64,000 nucleotides of DNA from Roseibacillus persicicus (lineage in GTDB: Bacteria > Verrucomicrobiota > Verrucomicrobiia > Verrucomicrobiales > Akkermansiaceae): contig NZ_BMXI01000021.1 in NCBI RefSeq assembly GCF_014651675.1, positions 17,050 to 81,049 on the forward strand, in the 5' to 3' direction. The position numbers were made by a program, and so were the translations under genes. Below the pieces are notes generated by a model. It did not search any database, had not been told where the DNA came from, and was given only the letters and a program-made list of their open reading frames with translations. Every line of letters begins with the position of its first letter. The stretch's first letter is position 1. This document shows positions 16,699-25,208 of the stretch, piece after piece.

Positions 16699-19600
16699 AT
16701 GATCTCCTTTTTCGCCCGGAACGACATCGCCACCAATATCCTGATGGTGGCGATTCTGATCGTGGCAGGCTGGTTTGCGTTGGAGAAGATTCCTTACGAG
16801 ATACAACCCAACGAAGTCTTTCAAGAGGTTCGAGTCAACATCAGCTACCGTGGAGGCAGCCCGGCGGATGTGGAGCGGGATGTCGCCATCCCCGTCGAGC
16901 AGGCCCTGGAGGGCTTGGCAGGAGTGAAAAGGTTGCGAACCGAGAGCAATCGGGGCGGCTGCGAAATTGAGGTGGAAGCCAAGGACGGCGTCGATCCCAA
17001 AGAGCTCCTCGAGGAGGTGAAAGCCCGCGTCGATCAGGTCAACACCTTCCCCTCCGAGATCGAGCGCCCCCGCTATCGCGTGCCTGCCACGGAAGAATGG
17101 CGTGAAGTCATCACCATCGCAGTTGTCGGCGACCTCAGTGAACACGATTTGCTTGAAGCCAGCAGACTGGTCCGGGATCAAGTCGCGGCCCTGCCCGGGG
17201 TCTCGAATGCCAAGATTGCCGGCAATTCCCCGGCGGAAATTTCCATCGAGGCCAAGCCGGACCGGCTGCTTCACTTTGGCCTTTCTCTCAGCAATATCAC
17301 CGATGCCATCCGCCGCTCCTCCATCGACCTGCCCGCCGGTCAAGTCCAGACTCCGGGTGGCAGTGTCCTGATTCGCACCACTGGCCAAGCCTACTCCCGC
17401 GAACAATTCGAAGACATCGTGCTCCGTTCCCGGGACGGAGCGGAGATTCGATTGGGCGATGTCGCCACCGTGAAAGACGGCTTTGAAGAGAATCAAAAAA
17501 TCGTCCGCTTCAACGGCGTCCCCTGCCTGCTGGTAGAGGTCTATCGCATCGGGGATCAGAATGCGCTGGAAATTGCGGACGTTGTCAAAGGTTACGTCAA
17601 ATCCTCCGCCTCCCGCCTTCCGTCCGGAGTGCACCTGTCCATCTGGGACGACGACTCACAAGCTTTGCGCGGCAGACTTTCCACCCTCATCAAGTCTCTC
17701 GTTCAAGGCGCCCTGTTGGTCTTGGTTGTATTGGGGCTGTTCCTCCGCCCCACGTTGGCTCTCTGGATTCTTTTAGGTATTCCGGTTGCCTTTGCCGGCG
17801 GTCTCATCTTCATGCCCATTCTCGGCACCACCATCAACATGATGTCCCTCTTCGGTTTCATCATCGTCTTGGGAATTGTCGTCGACGATGCGATCGTGAC
17901 TGGAGAAAATATCTACACCAAGCTTCGCGAGGGGTTGGAACCGACCGACGCGGCCATTATGGGGACCAAGGAGGTCTCGACGCCCGTCACCTTTGGCATC
18001 ATCACCACTATTGTCGCCTTCATCCCTCTAATGTTCATGCCGGATTCCTGGGCCTCCTACACCAAGCCCATTTTGCCGGTAGTCGCTCCTGTTCTGCTCT
18101 TTTCCCTCATCGAGTCCAAGCTGATCCTCCCGAGTCACCTGAAGCACCTGAAGACCAACCGAAACACAACGCGGCTCAATTGGTTCGAGCGTTTTCAGCA
18201 AAAGATTTCCCGTAGTCTGGAGTTCTTCGTGGAGAAGGTGTTTCAACCCATCCTCAATCTCTGCCTCCACTACCGCTATGCCGCTGTTTCCCTCTTTGCG
18301 GCCATTGCCATTGCCTTCGTCGGTTACTGGAAAGGCGGACATTTGGGCTTCGTGAGCCTTCCTTCCATCGACCGGGATATGATCAATGCCTGGGTTGAAC
18401 TCCCCCGCGACACCCCAATCGAAGAGACCGACAAAATGGTGGCCCGCATGTATCAGGCCGCCCTCCAGCTCCAGGAGGAATACTCCGATCCCACCACCGG
18501 CCAATCGCTCATCACCAACATCATCACCTCTACGGGAGGTTGGCATTCCCGCCCGAACAACGATCCTCAGCAAGGCTCGATTGCCTTTGAGCTTCTCCCT
18601 CCGGAAAAACGAGCCGAGCAATTTTCCAAGCTCCGAAATTCTGATATCTCCGACCGTTATCGGGAAATCATGGGCCCCATTGATGATGAAGTGAGACGCT
18701 TCAATATCTTTGGCGAAATGGGTGGCGGTCGCTTTGGTGAAGACTCGGGCCGCTCGATCGAAGTTCAGGTCCGCGGTCCCCATTCCCCGGAAAAAATCGC
18801 TGCCATGGACCAAATCGAAGAACTCTTCGACAGCTACCGAGACCGCGGCATCACTTCCACTTGGCATGACGCCGAACGAGGCCGCGAAGAAATTCAGCTC
18901 ACTCTCAAGCCTCGAGCAACCGAGCTAGGCCTCACTCAACGTGAACTCGCCTCTCAAGTCCGGGCCGCATTCTTCGGCGAACAAGCCCAACGTATTCAAA
19001 GAGAAAGGGATGACATTCGAGTAATGGTGCGTCTGCCGGAAGAGGATCGCGCCTCGCTCGACACCTTGGACAACTTGGTGCTGCGAGCCCCCAATGGCGC
19101 GGAAATCCCCTTCTCTGCGGCCGCCGACATCAAGTTCACCCGCTCCCCGGGCCGTTTGAAGCGCATCAATGGCCTGCAAGTCAATGAGCTGACCGCCCAA
19201 GTGAGAGACGACGAAATCGACGTGATTGGAATCGCGAGGGACGCGGCTCCGCAGATCGATAAACTCTTGGCCTCCACCAACCTCTCATGGGCCTACACCG
19301 GATTCGTCGCTGACGATGGCGAGACCTTGCGACGCACTTCTTTGGGAGGAATACTTCTTCTTCTCACCCTCTACGCTCTCCTGGCCATTCCCTTCAAATC
19401 GCTCGTGCAGCCCATCTTCGTTCTCCTTGCGATTCCGTTCGGTATCATCGGCGCTATGCTCGGGCACATCATCATGGACCAGACTCCTTCCTGGCTTTCA
19501 GTCTTCGGAATCCTCGCCCTCACTGGGGTGGTCGTGAATGACTCGCTGGTATTGGTCGACTTCATCAATCGGCGAAGAGAAAGCGATATGAGCCTTCACG

Positions 19601-19911
19601 AAGCTGTTCTGCAGGCTGGGTCACGCCGCTTCCGCCCCATTCTGCTCACATCCCTCACGACCTTTGCGGGCCTCATGCCGCTCATCTCGGAACGCTCTTT
19701 GCAGGCTCAATTCCTCAAACCGATGGCCATCTCGCTGGCATTCGGTATTCTCTTTGCAACCTTTATTACGCTGCTACTCATTCCCACGGCCTATCTCATC
19801 ACGGAGGATATCAAGAGGGCCTTCGGCAGCTTTTACCGTTGGTATCGCAAACCGTTTCAAGAGAATCGCTCTCCGACAAAGGTTGCCTCCGAGGAATCAT
19901 CAGCTCAGTAA
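16699..19911 (+). CDS. RND-family efflux permease (AcrB/HAE1-like)
   Basis: 1070 residues, full length for a homotrimeric inner-membrane proton-driven exporter. N-terminal helix followed by porter segments (SYRGGSPADVERDVAIPVEQ), TM4 with IVVDDAIVTGEN holding the two proton-relay aspartates, a second porter half, and TM10 with GVVVNDSLVLVDF where AcrB has its key lysine, so it belongs to a divergent subgroup. The C-terminus is basic. No periplasmic adaptor or outer-membrane channel gene lies beside it; the only same-strand neighbour is the unknown 19921 gene 9 bp downstream. Substrate unknown. Confidence 0.93.
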   Translation: MISFFARNDIATNILMVAILIVAGWFALEKIPYEIQPNEVFQEVRVNISYRGGSPADVERDVAIPVEQALEGLAGVKRLRTESNRGGCEIEVEAKDGVDPKELLEEVKARVDQVNTFPSEIERPRYRVPATEEWREVITIAVVGDLSEHDLLEASRLVRDQVAALPGVSNAKIAGNSPAEISIEAKPDRLLHFGLSLSNITDAIRRSSIDLPAGQVQTPGGSVLIRTTGQAYSREQFEDIVLRSRDGAEIRLGDVATVKDGFEENQKIVRFNGVPCLLVEVYRIGDQNALEIADVVKGYVKSSASRLPSGVHLSIWDDDSQALRGRLSTLIKSLVQGALLVLVVLGLFLRPTLALWILLGIPVAFAGGLIFMPILGTTINMMSLFGFIIVLGIVVDDAIVTGENIYTKLREGLEPTDAAIMGTKEVSTPVTFGIITTIVAFIPLMFMPDSWASYTKPILPVVAPVLLFSLIESKLILPSHLKHLKTNRNTTRLNWFERFQQKISRSLEFFVEKVFQPILNLCLHYRYAAVSLFAAIAIAFVGYWKGGHLGFVSLPSIDRDMINAWVELPRDTPIEETDKMVARMYQAALQLQEEYSDPTTGQSLITNIITSTGGWHSRPNNDPQQGSIAFELLPPEKRAEQFSKLRNSDISDRYREIMGPIDDEVRRFNIFGEMGGGRFGEDSGRSIEVQVRGPHSPEKIAAMDQIEELFDSYRDRGITSTWHDAERGREEIQLTLKPRATELGLTQRELASQVRAAFFGEQAQRIQRERDDIRVMVRLPEEDRASLDTLDNLVLRAPNGAEIPFSAAADIKFTRSPGRLKRINGLQVNELTAQVRDDEIDVIGIARDAAPQIDKLLASTNLSWAYTGFVADDGETLRRTSLGGILLLLTLYALLAIPFKSLVQPIFVLLAIPFGIIGAMLGHIIMDQTPSWLSVFGILALTGVVVNDSLVLVDFINRRRESDMSLHEAVLQAGSRRFRPILLTSLTTFAGLMPLISERSLQAQFLKPMAISLAFGILFATFITLLLIPTAYLITEDIKRAFGSFYRWYRKPFQENRSPTKVASEESSAQ

Positions 19912-19920
19912 AAGCCCTCA

Positions 19921-21060
19921 ATGAAACCCCTTCCCCTTCTCATCGCCCTGTGCGGTCTCGCTCTCGTGGGCGGCATCATCCTCGTTCAGACTCGGCCTAC
20001 CCCACCCGAGCAAGCTATGGATTCCGCGCCCCAGGCGCCTTTGCCGTCCAACTTTGAGGAACTTGATGAGCCTCTTCCTCCCATTCCCCGCCCTCCTCTT
20101 CTGGAAGAAGACCTCGTCCCCGATCCCCAGCTGGTGGCACTGGTGGAGGAACACTTGGGAATGAGCTTCACCGAGTCGCCGGTCTTTGAGCCAGTCGATG
20201 CCGAAACCATCATCAAAGTCGTCAGTGAGGGCGTAACCGCGACTCTCAGTTCGGAAGGGAAAGACACGCTGAATACCATTTGCCAACGTATCGGCGCATT
20301 GCCCTCCTTTCAACCTCTCGACCAAACCGTCATCACAATTCTAGCTGGCGAGGTGCGTGGAGTCATCACTCCTACGCGTAACCTCATCATGCACGACTTC
20401 CAGAGCAGCTCCCCTCCCGAGCAGGCTGCTCTCGTTAATCTTCTCGCCCAGCGTTTGCTTTCCCAGCGCTTTCCAGCACCCGCCTCCTCCGCAAGCGTTG
20501 ATCAAATTCTAGCCCGGCACTTCGCGGTCCAAACTCTCGCTCTTTCAGTGGAAAAGGAATTTCGGAAAACGTTGCCCGCCTACCCTCCGTCTCTCAATGA
20601 GAACATTCGCGAAAGCATTCTGTTAGGTCTTCCCGCATTCTTCCACGAACTCTCCACCTTCGGTGAATTCCACCTGTTAGACCAGCTCACCGGCACAAAG
20701 GTCGCGGAAGCTTACTCCGCAGTCAGGAGTGAGTCCTCGACCCCGTCGCGCGCCCTCCTGGCCTTTCCCTTCACCCAACCTGTATCCGAGGGTCCCAGCG
20801 ATCTCGGAGCGATTCCACTGTATCTCCTTCTCCTCGAAGGCTCGGACCCAACCAGCGCCCGAACTCTATCGAAAAACCTCGTGGGCGACGAGGCCAGGCT
20901 CGCCGAAGGAGCGCTCACCTGGACTCTCCGCTTCAGTAGCGAGCAGAGCCCGCCCCGCGTCGCTGAAGCCTTGCGCAGCTACTTCTCCCTTCGCGACCCC
21001 GAACGCAAGGTGTCCATCGAGGTTCGCGGGGAAGAGATTATTCTCGTCGTCCGCCCCTAG
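19921..21060 (+). CDS. Membrane-anchored or secreted protein of unknown function
   Basis: 379 residues. The N-terminus MKPLPLLIALCGLALVGGII is a signal anchor, followed by a Pro/Glu-rich linker (residues about 25-65) and a mostly helical domain with no recognised family. The spacing of 9 bp from the RND permease suggests one transcript and perhaps a helper role. Its 3' end overlaps the convergent nadK stop by four bases. Confidence 0.75.
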   Translation: MKPLPLLIALCGLALVGGIILVQTRPTPPEQAMDSAPQAPLPSNFEELDEPLPPIPRPPLLEEDLVPDPQLVALVEEHLGMSFTESPVFEPVDAETIIKVVSEGVTATLSSEGKDTLNTICQRIGALPSFQPLDQTVITILAGEVRGVITPTRNLIMHDFQSSSPPEQAALVNLLAQRLLSQRFPAPASSASVDQILARHFAVQTLALSVEKEFRKTLPAYPPSLNENIRESILLGLPAFFHELSTFGEFHLLDQLTGTKVAEAYSAVRSESSTPSRALLAFPFTQPVSEGPSDLGAIPLYLLLLEGSDPTSARTLSKNLVGDEARLAEGALTWTLRFSSEQSPPRVAEALRSYFSLRDPERKVSIEVRGEEIILVVRP

Positions 21061-21908
21061 AGGCCCCCGCCGCTCCACAAGAGCTTTTTGCGAAGGGTTT
21101 CGTAAAAGGAGTGACCGGGCAAGCGCACCACACGCAGTGGATTCGGAGCCTTGTCCACCACCACGACGCTATCCGGTGCAACCCGTAAGATATCGCGTCC
21201 ATCCACAGTGAAAAGAATTGGCTCGGGGCTATCTCCACTCGGCGACAACTCGACTACCGAATCATCCCCAATGACCAGAGCCCGCCCGCTCAAGGTGTGG
21301 GGGCAAATTGGAGTCATCACCATCACCTCCGCCCGGGGCCCAACCAAAGGTCCTCCTGCAGCCAGTGAATAGGCCGTCGAACCTGTCGGAGTCGCGACAA
21401 TCAGTCCATCGGCGCGATACTCATTCAAAATCTCCCCATCCACCTTGGCCTCCAGGGAAACCAAACGCCCGGTTTCTCCCCGCATCAGAACCACCTCATT
21501 GAGGGCGAGAAACTCGTGCTCTTTGCCACCCTCCTCCCGCATCCGAACCCGCAACATACTGCGCTCGACCTGCAGATGGAGTCCTCCGGTGACCACTTCC
21601 GCCAACTGATCCACATCCTCATCCTGACAAGCCGTCAGAAAGCCCAAATGCCCGATATTTACCCCCGCCACCGGAACCGGAGCGCCGCCCATGCGGTGAA
21701 GGGTCTCGAGAAAGGTGCCGTCTCCACCGATGGAAATCACCAAATCCGCCCCCTCCCAGAATCTCTTCACCCCAGGTCGTCCGACCACCGCCCCTCCTTC
21801 CTCATCGAGGGTGACTGTCCACCCACGCTTCTCAAAGGCAGCGCAAACCCGCCCAAATGCATCCGCCACATCAGGCTTCCGCGGATTCACAAATACCCCT
21901 AAATTCAT
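21057..21908 (-). CDS. nadK: NAD kinase
   Basis: Phosphorylates NAD to NADP. About 283 residues. The catalytic GGDG loop is in ISIGGDGTFLETLH; the second signature is DGLIVATPTGSTAYSLAAGG; the N-terminal Rossmann strand is MNLGVFVNPRKPDV. The start at 21908 is taken because it opens that strand; an in-frame ATG at 21962 would overlap tlyA by 26 bp. In line with tlyA and the LOG gene on the minus strand. Confidence 0.95.
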   Translation of the reverse strand: MNLGVFVNPRKPDVADAFGRVCAAFEKRGWTVTLDEEGGAVVGRPGVKRFWEGADLVISIGGDGTFLETLHRMGGAPVPVAGVNIGHLGFLTACQDEDVDQLAEVVTGGLHLQVERSMLRVRMREEGGKEHEFLALNEVVLMRGETGRLVSLEAKVDGEILNEYRADGLIVATPTGSTAYSLAAGGPLVGPRAEVMVMTPICPHTLSGRALVIGDDSVVELSPSGDSPEPILFTVDGRDILRVAPDSVVVVDKAPNPLRVVRLPGHSFYETLRKKLLWSGGGL

Positions 21909-21936
21909 CGAACTTCGATTGTGCCCTAAATTTGTC

Positions 21937-22659
21937 TTAAAACCACCCCAAGAATTCGACATTTCCGTCTGTTCCCTGAATTGGACTTTCCATCACTCCA
22001 CGCCACTCGCGGCCAGACTCTTCCACCACGAAGTTGCGAATCTTATCAACCGCCTTCTGACGAAGGCTTTCCTCTCTAACAATTCCACCCTTGGACACTT
22101 CATCACGGGACAACTCGAACTGCGGTTTGATCAATGCCACAACCTGACCTCCCTCTTTCAAAACCGAAAACACCGCCGGCAACACCTTGGTCATCGAGAT
22201 AAATGAGAGGTCCAGAACCGCGATATCGACCCGCTCCCCGAGATCACTTTCGGTCAGGTAACGAGAGTTGAACTTCTCCTTCACCACGACTCTCGGGTCC
22301 GTTCGCAGTTTGTAAACGAGCTGATTGGTACCCACGTCCACCGCATGGACCCGCGACGCCCCACGCTGCAAGAGGCAATCGGTAAAGCCCCCCGTGGAGG
22401 AGCCGGTATCGAGACAAACGAAATCTGTCACATCGATTCCAAAATGCTCGAGCGCGCCCTCCAACTTGAGCCCACCCCGACCGACGAACTTGGGTTTCTC
22501 CCTGATGCTCAGATCCGCATCAGGGGCGACTTTACTGGACGCCTTGCTCACCCGCTCCGTGCCGAGAAACACTTCTCCGGCCATCACCAGGCGCTTGGCG
22601 ACCTCCCGCGACTCACACAGCCCACGGGAAACTAACAAACTATCCACTCGTTCTTTCAC
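21937..22659 (-). CDS. TlyA-type rRNA 2'-O-methyltransferase / haemolysin A family
   Basis: 240 residues. N-terminal S4 RNA-binding domain (MKERVDSLLVSRGLCESRE), then a FtsJ/RrmJ-like methyltransferase: VCLDTGSSTGGFTDCLL is the SAM loop, and VDIAVLDLSFISMTKVLP and GGQVVALIKPQFE carry the D and K of the K-D-K-E centre. TlyA proteins methylate 16S and 23S rRNA ribose. The start is GTG at 22659, overlapping the TGA of the LOG gene (GTGA). Confidence 0.93.
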   Translation of the reverse strand: MKERVDSLLVSRGLCESREVAKRLVMAGEVFLGTERVSKASSKVAPDADLSIREKPKFVGRGGLKLEGALEHFGIDVTDFVCLDTGSSTGGFTDCLLQRGASRVHAVDVGTNQLVYKLRTDPRVVVKEKFNSRYLTESDLGERVDIAVLDLSFISMTKVLPAVFSVLKEGGQVVALIKPQFELSRDEVSKGGIVREESLRQKAVDKIRNFVVEESGREWRGVMESPIQGTDGNVEFLGWF

Positions 22660-23759
22660 GCTTCGTTGATGGCATTGATGAGCAGGCGCAAGCGCCCGAA
22701 ACTGCCGCGACGATGGCGGAAAACCAGCCGGGGCAGACCCAGCAACTCGGGCTCGTCTTCCTCATCGGGCAAAGAACCACACAGCTCCATCGACCCCGAC
22801 TTCACGATATCGGCAAACTCCAGCTGCAAGCGCGAGAGATACTCTTCGCCCAGATCCTGCCGGAGGCGAATCACCAGCTTGTCTCCCACATACCGGTAGG
22901 AATGAAAGACCCGGTAGAAGCCCGTGATCTCCGCCACTGCCACCTCCACATCATCAGTAACTTTAAAAAGGGCGAAATCGTGATCGGAGATCAGCTTCAG
23001 ACGTTGGAGATGCTCTTGGATAAACTGGTTCCAGAACTTCCAATAAGTTCCTCCCGGCGCATCTAACAATACAATGGGATAGACAGTAGCCTTGCCCGTT
23101 TGGATTAAGGTCAAAGCTTCGAAAATCTCGTCCATGGTGCCAAAACCACCGGGACACCCCACCGCGGCATCGACTTCTTTGACGAAAGCCAGTTTGCGGG
23201 TGAAAAAGTAATTGTAATCGATGAGCTTCGGGTCACCGGCAATGAACTCATTCGCGCAGGCTTCGAAGGGCAGAGTGATATTTAGACCAAAGGAATCATC
23301 CCTGCCCGCACCCTCATTACCCGCCGCCATGATCCCCGGACCTGCTCCGGTCACCGACATGAAGCCCTCCTCCCTCATCCGCCGCGCGAATTGCACCGCA
23401 GTCTGGTATTCCGGCTCCTCAGGCTTGGTCCGGGCCGACCCGTAGATGGCAACTTTGCGACAATTGCGATAGGGATGAAAAACTTCCTCGGACACCCTCA
23501 TCTCTTTCAGAGCACGGTTCATGAGCTTGAAGTTCGACTCGCTCACCCGACCCCTTGCGATGCGAACCGCAGTCGTAATCATCTCGGCTAACAAACAGGG
23601 ATTGCCGTCATCCTCGATCTCATTGGCCAGGGCCATAATCTTGTCGTCAAGCGTTCGCTCTCCAGTGGTCCCCACGAACGAACAAGACATCGAACGGGTC
23701 ATTCCCGCCGTAAAGTCTCGTTCAGCAGGAATCTTGCTCGGCTGTACATGCTGTGCCAT
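22656..23759 (-). CDS. LOG family protein (lysine-decarboxylase-like)
   Basis: 367 residues, longer than simple LOG proteins because of about 90 extra N-terminal and 80 C-terminal residues. The Rossmann core begins KVAIYGSARTKPEEPEY, continues VTGAGPGIMAAGNEGAG, and contains the diagnostic PGGFGTMDEIFEALTLIQTGK. LOG enzymes are phosphoribohydrolases of cytokinin nucleotides or related nucleotide 5'-monophosphates; this large form is of unknown substrate. Start at the ATG at 23759. Divergent from selA. Confidence 0.88.
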   Translation of the reverse strand: MAQHVQPSKIPAERDFTAGMTRSMSCSFVGTTGERTLDDKIMALANEIEDDGNPCLLAEMITTAVRIARGRVSESNFKLMNRALKEMRVSEEVFHPYRNCRKVAIYGSARTKPEEPEYQTAVQFARRMREEGFMSVTGAGPGIMAAGNEGAGRDDSFGLNITLPFEACANEFIAGDPKLIDYNYFFTRKLAFVKEVDAAVGCPGGFGTMDEIFEALTLIQTGKATVYPIVLLDAPGGTYWKFWNQFIQEHLQRLKLISDHDFALFKVTDDVEVAVAEITGFYRVFHSYRYVGDKLVIRLRQDLGEEYLSRLQLEFADIVKSGSMELCGSLPDEEDEPELLGLPRLVFRHRRGSFGRLRLLINAINEA

Positions 23760-23883
23760 GGAAAGAACAATGAAGGGCAGGCGAATTTCGGCAAGGGTCT
23801 TGTGAGTATTTGCCCAACCACCGCTTCCAAGCTTTCCCTTCATCTAGGGTGGATCTTTCCTCATGCTCGGTCATGTTAGGGAC

Positions 23884-25179
23884 ATGAATCTGGCCGCGCT
23901 TCCTTCGGTTGAAAAGCTTTCGCAACGACTTGCCCAGCAATCCCAGCTGCCCAAATCCCTCGTCACCGGCTTTATCAAACGCCAGCTCAGCCCTTTTCGA
24001 GAAAGACTAATGGCAGGTGAAGAGCTCACGCGCGAAGAAATAGAAAGCGGGATCACGGATGCTTTGGAAACCTTCGAAAGCTCGCGCCTGCAACCCGTCC
24101 TGAACGGGACCGGCATCCTGATTCACACCAATCTCGGTCGCGCCCCCCTCGGCCACCGTGCGGCCCAGGCAGTCTACGATGTCGCCACCAACTACTGTAA
24201 TCTCGAGATTGACCTCACAACCGGCAAACGCGGGAAAAGAGGCGCCTTTCTCGAAGAAGCCCTCGCCATTCTCGTCGATGCCGAAGCCGCAACCGTGGTG
24301 AACAATTGCGCGGCCTCCCTCGTCCTCACCCTGCGCGCCCTGATTGCGGAAGGTAAAAACGAAGTCATTGTTTCACGAGGCGAACTCGTGGAAATCGGTG
24401 GCGGCTTCCGCATCCCGGACATCCTCGAGACCTCGGGAGCCAAACTTGTCGAAGTAGGTGCCACCAACAAGACCCACCTGCGCGATTACGAACAGGCAAT
24501 CACGGACAGAACCGCCCTCATCCTGAAGGTTCATCGCTCCAACTTCTTCCTCGGTGGTTTCACCGGCGAACCCGAGCTGGAGGAGCTCTTCGACTTGGCT
24601 AAAACCCACCACATTCCCCTCGTGGAAGACTTGGGATCCGGCGCGCTCATGAACACGGACCAACTCGCCCCCATCGAGCACGAACCCCGCCCGCAAGAGC
24701 AGCTGGGCAAAGGAATCGAACTCGTGCTTTTTTCGGGAGACAAGCTTCTTGGAGGCCCCCAGGCGGGCATCATTGCAGGCCGCGCGGACTTGGTTGAGAA
24801 AATCAAGCGCGAGCCCTTCTATCGCGCGGTCCGCCCCGACAAGATGATTCTTACCGCTCTTCAGGAGGTCGTGATCGACTACCTCACTATCAAGGATGAC
24901 CCCACCCGCATCGACTTGGTTCCCGTGCTTCAAATGCTCAACGAAAGTCCCGAAGACCTCCGGAGGAAAGCGGCAGATCTGCAGCAACGAATCAGCGAAC
25001 CCTCGGAGATCGTGGAGACCACGGGCGCTACCGGAGGAGGAACAATGCCAAAGAGCCAATTCCCCTCGGTGGCGGTGCGCACTGCCAAGAAGCCGGACCT
25101 GCCGCACCTCTTTACGCGGGTGGAAGATGACCAGCATCACATCGACCCGCGGACTCTCCGGCAACCCGAGCGGGAATAG
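23884..25179 (+). CDS. selA: L-seryl-tRNA(Sec) selenium transferase
   Basis: About 431 residues. PLP enzyme that converts seryl-tRNA(Sec) to selenocysteinyl-tRNA(Sec). Characteristic SelA segments are LQPVLNGTGILIHTNLGRAPLG, NNCAASLVLTLRAL, LVEDLGSGALMN and LFSGDKLLGGPQAGIIAG, the last holding the PLP-binding lysine. The N-terminus LPSVEKLSQRL matches the SelA start; the ATG at 23884 is used, with 23863 as an alternative. Its presence means the organism makes selenoproteins. selB does not follow; instead a gene with an in-frame UGA starts 29 nt downstream. Confidence 0.95.
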   Translation: MNLAALPSVEKLSQRLAQQSQLPKSLVTGFIKRQLSPFRERLMAGEELTREEIESGITDALETFESSRLQPVLNGTGILIHTNLGRAPLGHRAAQAVYDVATNYCNLEIDLTTGKRGKRGAFLEEALAILVDAEAATVVNNCAASLVLTLRALIAEGKNEVIVSRGELVEIGGGFRIPDILETSGAKLVEVGATNKTHLRDYEQAITDRTALILKVHRSNFFLGGFTGEPELEELFDLAKTHHIPLVEDLGSGALMNTDQLAPIEHEPRPQEQLGKGIELVLFSGDKLLGGPQAGIIAGRADLVEKIKREPFYRAVRPDKMILTALQEVVIDYLTIKDDPTRIDLVPVLQMLNESPEDLRRKAADLQQRISEPSEIVETTGATGGGTMPKSQFPSVAVRTAKKPDLPHLFTRVEDDQHHIDPRTLRQPERE

Positions 25180-25208
25180 TTTCCCGCCTCCACTCGTCTG
25201 ATTTCGAG

